In this document: positions 17,359 through 27,200 of the stretch, piece by piece
Position numbering within the stretch: position 1 is the stretch's first letter
Layout of the letters: each line of letters starts with the position of its first letter
Source: Gammaproteobacteria bacterium
Lineage (GTDB): Bacteria; Pseudomonadota; Gammaproteobacteria; UBA1113
Length of the DNA: 58,636 bases
Direction: 5' to 3'
NCBI GenBank assembly: GCA_021773295.1
Contig: JAJFKI010000009.1
Coordinates: 1-58,636, forward strand
Translations under genes and position numbers: made by a program
The notes under the pieces: generated by a model
Databases searched by the model: none
The model's input: only the letters and a program-made list of their open reading frames with translations
Told to the model about the DNA's origin: nothing

Positions 17359-18511
17359 CAGTTATCGTGATACGGTAAATTTCTTCTAGACTCGTTATGC
17401 CAGCTTTTACTTTTTCAATTCCTGACATTTTTAAATCTTGAAAAGCGTGTTGCTTAAGATACTCAGTGAAAGAGGTTTTTGTTAGCAATGCTTGTTTCAT
17501 CTTATAGCTAAATGGGATCATTTCATAGATAGCTGTACGGCCAAGGTAGCCATGATGACACTTGTCGCAGCCTGCTTGTTTAGCAGAATAAATCTTGGTG
17601 TTAGCTAAGTCAGGGGGAGGGGTTTTTACGGCAATCTTACAATGCTCACAGAGTTTTCTCACCAAACGCTGTGCAATGATCAATTGAAAACAATTGACGA
17701 TTTGATAAGTAGGAATACCCATATTTAGTAAGCGATTAATAGACTCTGCCGCACTATTGGTATGCAAGGTTGATAACACTAAGTGCCCAGTTTGTGCCGC
17801 TTTTATAGCAATTTCAGCCGTTTCTAAATCTCGCATTTCGCCGATCATAATAATATCAGGATCTTGTCGTAAAAAAGCGCGCAACGCCGCTGAAAAATCA
17901 AGACTAATTTTAGGATTCACGGATACTTGATTAATACCGTGCAATTTAATCTCCACCGGATCTTCAATGGTAGAAATATTTCTGTCGATGTGATTCAAAT
18001 GGTCCAGCGCAGAATAAAGTGTCACCGTTTTGCCACTGCCAGTCGGACCAGTAATGAGTATCAACCCTTGCGGTTGCTCAATGGCATTAAAAAACGAGCA
18101 TTGTTGTTGCTGTTCCATGCCTAATGCTGCAATCTTAATATGTTGTTGCTCATTATTCAGTAAACGGATCACAATTTTCTCGCCATAGAGCGTTGGGCAA
18201 ACACTGACGCGACAATCAACCGTGTTATTTTCAAAGAGAAAACTAAATTGCCCATCTTGTGGCAAGCGTTTTTCAGCAATATCGAGTGAAGCCAACACTT
18301 TTAAGCGAGAGGTGATTTGTTGAGACGAAGACAATGCTTGTCGACCATACTCATGCAATAAACCATCCTGCCGAAATCGAATGCGTAAATGATCAGAAAA
18401 AGGTTCCCAATGAATATCCGACGCCCCTCGTTGAATAGCTTGCTTTAAATTATGATCTACCAACTCAATGACCGATTGTTGAATTTCTAATTGCGCCACT
18501 TGCATTAGCAA
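17348..18511 (-). CDS. pilB: Type IV pilus assembly ATPase PilB, short form
   Basis: The protein contains the complete secretion-ATPase core: the N2 domain (ASDIHWEPFSDHLRIRFRQD), Walker A (LITGPTGSGKTVTLYSAL), Asp box, Walker B-like (DPDIIMIGEMRDLETAEIAI), His box (LSTLHTNSA) and the tetra-Cys zinc site (CEHC, CDKC). At 387 residues it is far shorter than typical PilB (about 570). The N-terminal MshEN/GspE-N1 domain, which in relatives can bind c-di-GMP and PilM, is entirely absent; the protein begins at the linker just before N2. No in-frame coding continues upstream because pilA ends there. It may work as a reduced PilB or indicate a pared-down pilus or transformation apparatus. Confidence 0.93.
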   Translation of the reverse strand: MLMQVAQLEIQQSVIELVDHNLKQAIQRGASDIHWEPFSDHLRIRFRQDGLLHEYGRQALSSSQQITSRLKVLASLDIAEKRLPQDGQFSFLFENNTVDCRVSVCPTLYGEKIVIRLLNNEQQHIKIAALGMEQQQQCSFFNAIEQPQGLILITGPTGSGKTVTLYSALDHLNHIDRNISTIEDPVEIKLHGINQVSVNPKISLDFSAALRAFLRQDPDIIMIGEMRDLETAEIAIKAAQTGHLVLSTLHTNSAAESINRLLNMGIPTYQIVNCFQLIIAQRLVRKLCEHCKIAVKTPPPDLANTKIYSAKQAGCDKCHHGYLGRTAIYEMIPFSYKMKQALLTKTSFTEYLKQHAFQDLKMSGIEKVKAGITSLEEIYRITITDDS

Positions 18512-18891
18512 TATCCTAGCGATTTACAACTACCAGCAACATCCCAAGTAATATTGCCAGATTTTAAGTTAGCAATTAATTGATAATCTGCTTCGGGTTT
18601 TTTTGTATGAATTTTTATGCTGCCCGCATCAACGATAGCAGAAATAATATTGCCAAGCTCCGTTGTCATGGGCGGGATACCATTAGTGCCACTATTGCAG
18701 TCTGACTTATCGCCTAAAGTAATAATGCAAAGCCCCACGGCATTTTTTAATGAACCGGCCAATTGCACTGCTTCACTAAATTTTGCTTTATTACTGTAAT
18801 GCAAATAAGAAGGAATGGCGACGGCTGCCAAGATGGCGATGATCACCAACGTAATGAGAATCTCAATCAATGTAAATCCGTGTCGCTTCAT
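18505..18891 (-). CDS. pilA: Type IV major pilin PilA
   Basis: This 128-residue prepilin has a 6-residue leader (MKRHGF) cleaved between Gly5 and Phe6, Glu5 of the mature protein (FTLIE), and the long hydrophobic N-terminal helix ILITLVIIAILAAVAIPSYL. The C-terminal Cys pair (CKSLGYC) would form a small D-loop, and another pair (CIITLGDKSDC) lies in the middle. It is the first gene of the pilABCD run and has AAGGAT eight bases before its ATG. A GC-rich hairpin lies in its 5' leader. Confidence 0.95.
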   Translation of the reverse strand: MKRHGFTLIEILITLVIIAILAAVAIPSYLHYSNKAKFSEAVQLAGSLKNAVGLCIITLGDKSDCNSGTNGIPPMTTELGNIISAIVDAGSIKIHTKKPEADYQLIANLKSGNITWDVAGSCKSLGYC

Positions 18892-18911
18892 CAGCTAAAT
18901 CCTTGTTAAGT

Positions 18912-18937
18912 GGCCCCGACAATAAGTGCTCGGGGCC
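18912..18937 (-). promoter_or_regulatory. GC-rich hairpin in the pilA leader
   Basis: Eight-base arms GGCCCCGA and TCGGGGCC flank a 10-base loop, about 20 bases before the pilA start codon. It would form in the pilA mRNA leader without covering the ribosome-binding site (AAGGAT). No T-run follows on the minus strand, so mRNA stability or translational control is as plausible as termination. Confidence 0.45.
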
Positions 18938-19534
18938 GGGAAGGAAGATACCAAACATGGAGAGCTAACTATAAGAGGATTTTTTAATTAATGCAACAAT
19001 AAATATAAAAAATATCAATAAAAAGTTATTGAGCTACCTTGTGCTTCTTATCGTGCCGGGGTAGCTCAGTTGGTAGCACAAGCCTAATGTACAATTCTTT
19101 ACCTATCAGATACCGGGCCCTGCTATTGCTTCAATCCTTTGATAATAGAAGGGAATGAATCGACTCACAATATAATAGATCGATAGACCAAAGGCTATCC
19201 TTCATGTGCCCGATAAAGTGTTGACAGATCAAATTGCTGCCTGGCGAACTGTAGTAGCTCAGGCTTGATCTGACAGTCATTCCTGAAAAACAGGGAGACT
19301 GTCGGGCTGATCGCACAAGAAGGTATACAGATAGCGGAGATTATTTCAGTAACTACAACTAGTAAAGGCGGCAGTCAGGTTTGCAAACTTTTGTCATAAG
19401 CATTTCAAAACGCCACCTTCGGTGGAGTGCTAAGCAAATTAAAGAGAGGTCTATTAATATAGTAATTACTACTCCAAACCTTGTTGATTGATCAGATTTG
19501 TCAAAACCCGTTGATCAAACCTAGTGAGTAGTCT
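18938..19534. other. Gene-free stretch upstream of pilA with several small hairpins
   Basis: I find no convincing gene here. It presumably holds the pilA promoter (the AT-rich part near 18970-19030), a tRNA 5'-end fragment at 19055, an interrupted hairpin at 19272-19303 (GACAGTC and GACTGTC arms around CCTG-AAAAA-CAGG) and a small CCACC-TTC-GGTGG hairpin near 19411. The forward text around 19210-19256 reads DKVLTDQIAAWRTVVAQA before a stop and might be a gene-end remnant, which I cannot identify. Confidence 0.4.
19055..19078 (+). other. tRNA 5'-end fragment (acceptor strand, D-arm)
   Basis: GCCGGGGTAGCTCAGTTGGT followed by AGCA is the standard start of a gammaproteobacterial tRNA: acceptor strand, TAGCTCAG and the GTTGGTAG D-loop. 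The anticodon arm, T-arm (GGTTCGANTCC) and 3' acceptor do not follow, so this is a broken copy and not a functional tRNA gene. Confidence 0.65.
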
Positions 19535-19636
19535 ATGGTTATCGGTATGGATAGCCAATTTTTACCGAATAATAACCATTTTAGGTAACAAAAATCAAAT
19601 CGCCTAAATCTCGCATTTTGAAGTGTGACGGGTATA
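19535..19636 (+). repeat. Foldback repeat, copy B (partial, divergent)
   Basis: The right portion (AACAAAAATCAAATCGCC, then TAAATCTCGCATTTTGAAGT up to GACGGGTATA) is nearly identical to the right end of the other copies. Instead of the usual inner hairpin it is preceded by a different one (ATGGTTATCGGTA paired with TACCGAATAATAACCAT), and the left outer arm is missing. Confidence 0.65.
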
Positions 19637-19734
19637 TATATTCAGTGTTATATATTGAGTATAATGTGTAATAAAAGAATCATAAATATTTAACGGTTTA
19701 ATTATACAAAATTAAAAAATAAGGAAGTGTAGAA

Positions 19735-20229
19735 ATGAAATTCAAACTACAAGAATGTGATATGTCTTTTTTAGAGAGTTCTAGGTTTAAGTTTGTCAAC
19801 GAAATAGTTATTAAGGCTCCACCCAATGTGGTTTTTAATGTGCTCTGGGATTTGGAACATGAAAAATATTGGTTTCCAAATTATAAGCATGCAAAATGGC
19901 TAACTGATGAGCCTCACGGAGTGGGGAGCAGACGTTTGTACCAGACTACCTCATTGACATTAATGGAAGAGTTTATAATTTGGCAGCCTGGTGAAGCCCT
20001 TGCTTTTTGGTTCTCTGAAATATCATTACCATTACTAAAAAAAGCAATGGAGGTTTATACATTGACTCAAGTAGATAACAATACTACCAAATTGGTTTGG
20101 AGATTTTGTTATGAGCCAAATCCCATAATAAAGATAATTAGACCATTGGTTCATTACATTTTTAAAAAAGATTTTGCAAAAGCTTCTAGAAATATTAAAT
20201 CATATATCGAATCAAAAAATGAGTGGTAA
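19735..20229 (+). CDS. SRPBCC (START-like) family protein
   Basis: This 164-residue cytosolic protein has the SRPBCC/polyketide-cyclase-like hydrophobic pocket fold. It opens with FVNEIVIKAPPNVVFNVLWD (first strand and helix), then GVGSRRLYQTTSL, EEFIIWQPGEALAFWFS and a long C-terminal helix (FKKDFAKASRNIKSYIESK). Family members bind lipids, polyketides or hormones, and some cyclise aromatic polyketides. The ribosome-binding site is AAGGAAG, and the gene has its own upstream space. It converges on the SDR gene of the sphingoid-like cluster, so it could bind or present that product. This is suggested by position only. Confidence 0.8.
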   Translation: MKFKLQECDMSFLESSRFKFVNEIVIKAPPNVVFNVLWDLEHEKYWFPNYKHAKWLTDEPHGVGSRRLYQTTSLTLMEEFIIWQPGEALAFWFSEISLPLLKKAMEVYTLTQVDNNTTKLVWRFCYEPNPIIKIIRPLVHYIFKKDFAKASRNIKSYIESKNEW

Positions 20230-20279
20230 TAAAATATTAGTCCTAGATTAAGAAAAAATAACGGCGGGCACGATATAAT

Positions 20280-21080
20280 TTAAGTTTTATTTTTCCTTAA
20301 TGTTCTCAAACTATGCCATCTAAAAAAAGGTAATACCATAGAGTTCAGTTTCTTGAGTAATGTTATCTCTAATCCTGGGGTGATTTCAAACTTTTTTCTA
20401 TCAACACCCTTGATGGTCGTCTTTGCTACATTCTCTGCGCTCAAAACTCTTTGTGTACCTAGTATCATATCTGTTTCAGGAAGCCTTTCTTTTAATTCTT
20501 GATCTAGCAGGGGGGTATCTGTATCAGGAGGAAATACGATTGAAACATTAATGTTACTTACTGATAGTTCTACTAGCAGGACCTCTGCTAAGCCACGCAA
20601 TGCGTATTTGGTTGGGCAATAGCCTGAAAGACCATAAACACCACACAAGGCAGCGGCTGAGGAAATTAATACGATGTGGCCAGATTTCTCTGCAATCATA
20701 GATGGTAGCGCAGCCTTAATTGAATATAATGTACCTAAGTAATTAATTTGCATGCAATATTCTAAATCACTGATGGGAGCATCAATAAATGCGCTGGGTC
20801 TAATCATACCGGCCGAGGTAATCAAATAAGTGATAGCGCCTTGTGCTTCAATGCATGTATTAATAGCTTTTTCTATTTCGTGTTGATTAGTTACATCAGC
20901 TGGTGAGATGAAGATATTATCTGCATTATCGCAAACCTTGGTAAGTTCTTCCTTTGCATCCTGCAGATTCTGCCTATTGCGGCTTATTAGTGATACTTTA
21001 TCACCTTTTATTGCATATTGTTTAGCAAGCGCCTTGCCTATACCGCTTGAGCCGCCTGTAATGATGACATGCCTATTCAT
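20280..21080 (-). CDS. SDR closely resembling 3-ketodihydrosphingosine reductase
   Basis: The 266-residue short-chain dehydrogenase has the NADPH-binding TGGSSGIG (residues 8-15), SAG at 89-91, the catalytic Ser at 140-141 (VLISSAAAL), and Tyr154 with Lys158 (YCPTK). What sets it apart is how closely it follows eukaryotic KDSR: the INYLGTLYSIKAALPSM segment, the KYALRGLAEVL helix, and especially FPPDTDTPLLDQE (183-195), which matches the AYPPDTDTPGF signature of KDSR. A hydrophobic C-terminal segment (LNSMVLPFFRW) could dip into the membrane. The expected reaction is NADPH reduction of a 3-ketosphinganine-type product to the 3-hydroxy base. It is divergent from the PKS-AOS pair, with 208 bases between, which fits joint control. 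Confidence 0.82.
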   Translation of the reverse strand: MNRHVIITGGSSGIGKALAKQYAIKGDKVSLISRNRQNLQDAKEELTKVCDNADNIFISPADVTNQHEIEKAINTCIEAQGAITYLITSAGMIRPSAFIDAPISDLEYCMQINYLGTLYSIKAALPSMIAEKSGHIVLISSAAALCGVYGLSGYCPTKYALRGLAEVLLVELSVSNINVSIVFPPDTDTPLLDQELKERLPETDMILGTQRVLSAENVAKTTIKGVDRKKFEITPGLEITLLKKLNSMVLPFFRWHSLRTLRKNKT

Positions 21081-21226
21081 TGTTTACCCCAGTTTTCGTT
21101 ATTATAAGAATGTTAATACTTTATGATGATACATAACCTATTATTACTTATAGTTTATGTGGTGAAAATTATCAATAATACCGATAAGTTACTGTCATTA
21201 TATCACTGCTATTAGACATAGCCTTG

Positions 21227-21255
21227 TTAGACAAATAAGTCGCAGTTGCTATACT
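21227..21255 (+). promoter_or_regulatory. Possible sigma-70 promoter of the PKS operon
   Basis: TTAGAC (21227-21232) and TATACT (21250-21255) are 17 bases apart and lie 33 bases before the PKS start codon, in the divergent gap shared with the SDR gene. Confidence 0.4.
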
Positions 21256-21288
21256 TTTTTGTGTAGACAGATAACGGGGTGTTGTAGT

Positions 21289-24200
21289 ATGAATAAGAAT
21301 AATATCGCAGACCACGAGGGAATTGCTGTGATTGGTATGGCTTGCCGATTTCCTGGTCGAGCAAATACTCCAGAGGGCCTTTGGCAATTGTTACAAAAAG
21401 CTGAAGTCGCTATTAGGGATGTGCCTGATACTCGTTGGGATCAACGTCACTTTTACCACAGTTCATTGAATGGCAGAGTTCATGCAAATCAAGCTGGTTT
21501 TTTGGAGGAAGACATTTCGCTCTTTGATGCGGAATTTTTTAATATATCTCCGCGTGAAGCAGCTGAAATTGATCCACAACAGCGCATGATGATGGAAATT
21601 ACACAAGAAGTGCTTGAAGATGCAGGGATTCCTGCGAGTAAGACTCGTGGTAGTAATACCGGTGTGTTCGTTGGCACATTTGCAATGGATTCGCTAATGC
21701 TGCGAATGAGTCCTCTCAATCGCCGAAATATCACTCAGAATACAGCAACTAGCTCAAGCATGACAATACTTTCTGCTCGACTAGCCTATGTTTATGACTG
21801 GAGAGGGCCTTGCTTCACGTTAGATACAGCGTGCTCATCATCATTAGTAGCAATACACTGTGCCTGTCAAAGTTTAAGAAATAACGAATGTGAATTAGCC
21901 GTTGCCGGCGGCGCTAACGTTATGCTTATTCCTGAAATGCCTGCTATCATGAGTGAAGGCGGATTTTTGTCAAGTGATTCACGATGCCGTTCTTTTGATA
22001 ATGATGGAAAAGGTTATGTTCGTGGAGAGGGGGCTGGCATACTACTGCTAAAACCTCTTAAACAAGCAATAGCCGATAATAATAAGATTCATGCCGTCAT
22101 ATTAGGTACTGGCATTAATCAAGATGGTCGAACAGATGGTATGACGGTGCCTAGTGCAGAGGCACAAAAAAAATTAATCGTTGAAGTGCAAAAGAAATCA
22201 AACGTTACTCCTGACGATATTATATACGTTGAAGCCCATGGAACAGGCACACCAGTGGGTGATCCAATAGAGGCAGCAGCGATTGGTGAAACCATAGGGA
22301 GTAAACGCACGATAGATGAGCCTTTAGTGATCGGTAGCATCAAAGCTAACGTTGGGCACTTAGAAGGCGCGGCTGGTGTCGCAGGCGTGATTCGTGCAAT
22401 TCTTTGTTTGAAACATAGCGAGGCGCCAGCAAACCCGTTATTTAAAACACCTAATAAAAATATAGATTTCAAAAAGCTAAAATTAAAAGTTTCAGATAAG
22501 GCACTACAACTTAAAAAAATCACTGCAAGAGCCGTGGCAGCCGTGAATTCATTTGGGTATGGTGGTACTAATGCTCATGCACTGGTTGAATGCTATCAAA
22601 CAGACTCAAGAGATAAGCAACAAGAGAATGCGAGTCAACCGTTAAGCGATGATTATCCCAGGTTAATACCGTTTAGTGCAAAAAGTCCTGAAGCATTGAA
22701 AAAGCTTCAGCTGCGCTATGCTGCTTATTTGCATGAGAATGCTGATATTACCTTAGACCAATTATCTTATAATTTAGCAAAACATCGCGATCATTATCAG
22801 GATCGTGACTGTTATGTTGTGAATGACCGGGAAGAATTACTGAAGATTCTAACTGGAAAAGTTGATGAAAATAATCAACATCAATTAGTGAGTGGCAGTA
22901 AGATCGATGCGAAAGAGATCACATTTGTCTATACAGGAATGGGACCACAATGGCCGGAAATGGCAAAAGATTTAATTGCCCGTGAACCTGTTTTCGAAAA
23001 TGTTATTAAAGAATGTGATCGGTATTTACAGAGAGTAACAGATATGTCAATCATGGAGAATATTCTGCTCCCTGAGGAGGATTCTCAGATACATGCAACA
23101 CAAATCACTCAGCCCTGTATTTTTGCGGTACAAGCTGCATTAACAGAATTATTCAAATCATGGGGTATTGTACCAAGTATGGTTATTGGTCATAGTATTG
23201 GTGAAATAGGGGCGGCATATGCATCAGGTGCACTGAGTTTAGAAGATGGAGTAATCACTAGTTACCATCGCTCAAAAATCCAAGCAACAAAAGCGGGACA
23301 AGGTACTATGTTGGCAGCTTCCATTTCAGAAAAAACGGCAGCTAGTCTGATTAAAGACTACCCTGGAAAAATTGATATTGGTGCAATCAATGGTAGTGAA
23401 AGTTTAACGCTCAGTGGTGAAGTAGAATCTTTACAGAAAATAGCAGATTATTTAACAGAAAAAAATATATTTAATCGCATGCTAACGGTTGAGATTGCAT
23501 ACCACAGTCAGCAGTTAGCTGATCTTGAGAGTGACGTTAAAAAAGCATTGCATACGTTGTCGCCAAAGCGTCCAACTATTCCAATAGTTTCAACAGTGAC
23601 AGGTTTGCTAGCAAACGATGTAAAATTCGATGGAGATTATTGGTGGGAAAATATTATTAAGCCAGTAAGATTTCATAAAGCAATGAATACTTTATTTGAA
23701 AATAACCAGAATTTATTTGTAGAGATAGGACCACATCCGGTTTTGGCTAATGCGATTAAAACAGCAATGCTTGAAAAAAATATAGAAGGCTGTAGTTTGG
23801 CCTCATTAAAAAGAAATGAGAATGGCCATTTTTGTTTGATGGCTACTTTAGCAGGACTGCATTGCAGTGGCATAGACTTACCTTGGGAATTATTAGCGCG
23901 TGGCAAACATACACAGCTAAAATTGCCATACTACACTTTTAATCGTCAAAAATATTGGACTGAATCAACCATCTCACAAAGTGATCATTTTGGTGACAAC
24001 AAACATGCCATGGTATACAAAAATATCCATGAATTAAATTCAACCTACGAAACTTATCTGTTAGACAGTTTATTCCCCTATCTTAGAGACCATGCGCTCG
24101 ACGGGGTTCCTGTTATTGCAGGTGCATTTTACATAGAGGCAGCACTGCAAGTACATTGGAAAATCTATGAGAAAAATAGTTGTAGTCTGGAAAAATTTAG

Positions 24201-27200
24201 ATTCACATTGCCATGTATCATATCAGATGATGAAGTAAGATTCCGTAGCTCCTTGAATCAGAGAACGGGGAAAATAAAATTTTACAGCTGTAACCGTTTA
24301 TCAGATGAATGGGATTGTAATGCACAATCTAAGATATATGAAGACATGATTAAACCAATGATGACTCATGTTAATCTGGACGAAATAAGGTTGCGATGTA
24401 CTCAGGAAAGTGCTTCCAAAGACTTTTATCAGCATGCGCACAGCCAAGGTATGCATTATGGGGAATGTTTTCAAGCAATACAAAAAATTTGGCGTTCTAA
24501 AGATGGCAAAGAAACACTCGCTGAACTTAACTGCCCGCTACAGTCAGACGATTTAACTTTATTGCATCCTACACTGCTCGATGGGGCTTTTCAAACATTA
24601 CTATCGAATGTCAGTTCGATGGTAATGGTAGCAGAGGTTGGTCGAGTAACTTATATAGAAAAACCTCCCGTAAGAGTGCTGGTACATGCACAATTAACAC
24701 ACGTATACCATAATCGCTTTATTGGTGATCTAAAAATCATTGATGAAAAAGGTAAAGTGTATGTTGAAATAAAAGACTTGCTGATAAGACTCATTGCTAA
24801 AGGAAAAGAGGTTGATGAAGATCTAATAAATCAATCTGTTTATTGTTACGAATGGGAACAAGCAGAACAGGTGACAGATAAAAAATCCACTATTGAAATA
24901 CCAACATGGATGGTTCTATGTGGTGACGAAACCATTTCGATGGAAATTAAAAGTTATTATGAAGCACAGAGTCAACATAAGGAACTATTTTCATATGATA
25001 TAAATAGTAGTCGGGAAGCAATGCTAACACAGTTTTCTGATCAGTTAGAAACGCTAATTCGAAAAAAAGAAGCTATTACCATTATTATGTGCTTAGGAAA
25101 ATCCAAAAACCAACAGGATTTAATCAAAAGTACATCAAGGTACGCATCTATTGTCTTTTGCATAGCCAAAACACTCATTCAGAATGTTTCTGAAATACCC
25201 ATGAGATTTTATTTGGTTACTGAAAATGGGCAAGATATCTCAATGGATATTAATCTTAATCTGGAAATGTCAGGGGCAATAGGCGTCACCAGGGTCCTAC
25301 AGAATGAATGTCAAGGTCTAGCTGTGAAAATGATAGATGTAGAGCATTTTAAGGAGACAATGGTAGAGGGGCTAATGAATGAAATACTTTATGGAGATGA
25401 ACATGATGAGGAGGTGGCTTTAAGACAGAATAATAAAAAATATATTAGAAAAATAACAAGGAGTTCATGGGGTGATAATCTTAAAGATGCTGGAGCCAGT
25501 AAAACTGCTAAGGAAGTTGATAATTACTGTTTAGATTTTAAAACCATTGGCTTGATTGATAGTTTATACTGTCACGAAATTCCACGTAAAGAAATAAAAT
25601 CAGATGAATTAGAAGTTAAAGCGCATACTGCATCAATAAATTTTAAAGATTTAATGAAACTTATGGGAATGATTGATGTAAAAGCGATAGAAGATAGTTA
25701 TTTTGGTGATGGGTTTGGAATGGAGATTTCAGGTGTCGTTACCCGTGTTGGAGAAGACATTAAGAAGGTTAAAGTAGGTGATGAGGTATGCTGGCCAAAT
25801 AAAAATGCATTTCAAAAGTATTTGGTTGGTAAAGAAACCTATTGTCCAATGCGGCTACCAGGCTGTACCATGGAAGAAGCACCGGTTTATATCCCCTTTA
25901 TGACTGTTGTTTATGGCTTGAAACAGTTGGCACAACTGACAAAAGATGACGTGATCTTTATTCCCTCAGCTACTGGGGCTGTGGGTTTGGCGGCTATTCA
26001 ATATGCGCGTAGCATAGGCTCAACAATCATTGTGGCAGCTGGAACACCTGAAAAACGTGATTATCTTAGCGCGCTGGGTATAAAGCATGTGACTAATTCG
26101 CGTGTGGTTGACTTTGGTGATGATATCATGCGATGGACTAATGGACGCGGGGTTGATGTGGTATTCAACTCTATGCCTGGTAATTTATTATTTAAAGCCT
26201 GGGATATTCTAGCTCCTTATGGCCGCTTTATTGAAATTGGTAAACGTGATATTACCGAAAACAATGGGTTGCCCATGGAGAAATTCAATCAAAATGCAAT
26301 GTTTGCCGCCTTGGATTTAGACCATGTATTAAAACACAATGAAAAATTAGGTGTTGAAATAATTCGTGAAACCTATGAGCTTTTTGAGCAAAATGTTTTT
26401 CAAGCGCTACCGACTAAGGTGTATGAATTAGAAGATAGTAATAAAGCATTTAACCTTGTGGCTAGAGGTAAGCATATTGGGAAAGTTCATATAAAATTTT
26501 TAGATAGTGAAATTCCAATAGCTATAGATAAATATTCTGCTCACCATTTACTTAAGAGTGATGGTTTGTATATTATTAGTGGCGGATTTGGTGGGCTTGG
26601 ATTGACTATTGCAGAGTGGTTATCAAACTCAGGTGCAAATCAATTACTATTATTAGGGCGCAGCGGAGCCACAACTAATGTGGCCAAAGAAAAAGTGAAA
26701 ATGATGGAAGGTAAGGGTACTACTATTTTAACTGGGTCTGTAGATGTTAGTGATTATGATGCACTGCGAAAAATAATACAATCCGTTAATAGAGAAGGAA
26801 TTAAGGTAAGAGGTATTTTTCATTGTGCGGCAGTACTCAAAGATGGGCTAATACAGGATTTAACTGAAAAAGATTTCTCACATGCTTTGCCTGCCAAAAT
26901 GGTCGGTGCTTGGAATTTTCACCGCCTTTCTCAAGAATTGCAGTGGCAATTAGACCATTTTGTATTAATGTCCTCATTTACTGCTATGGTTGGAAACCAA
27001 GGTCAGTCAAACTACGTTGCAGCTAATACTTTTTTAGAGCAATTAGCTGTGCTTCGTCAATCTCAAGGCTTACCAGCCGTTGCGATTAATTGGGGTGCAC
27101 TAAAAGAAGTGGGAATGGCAGCACGGGATCAGCAAACATTATCGTATTTAGAGTCAACGGGTATTTATGCCTTTAATAATAGAGAAGCAATGATGCTCTT

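Noticed and set aside
19055..19130. Functional tRNA gene
   Set aside because: Only the acceptor strand and D-arm are recognisable; there is no anticodon arm, T-arm or matching 3' acceptor strand.
19131..19316. 61-residue minus-strand open frame upstream of pilA
   Set aside because: No ribosome-binding site or recognisable family, and it covers hairpins in a stretch that looks non-coding on both strands.
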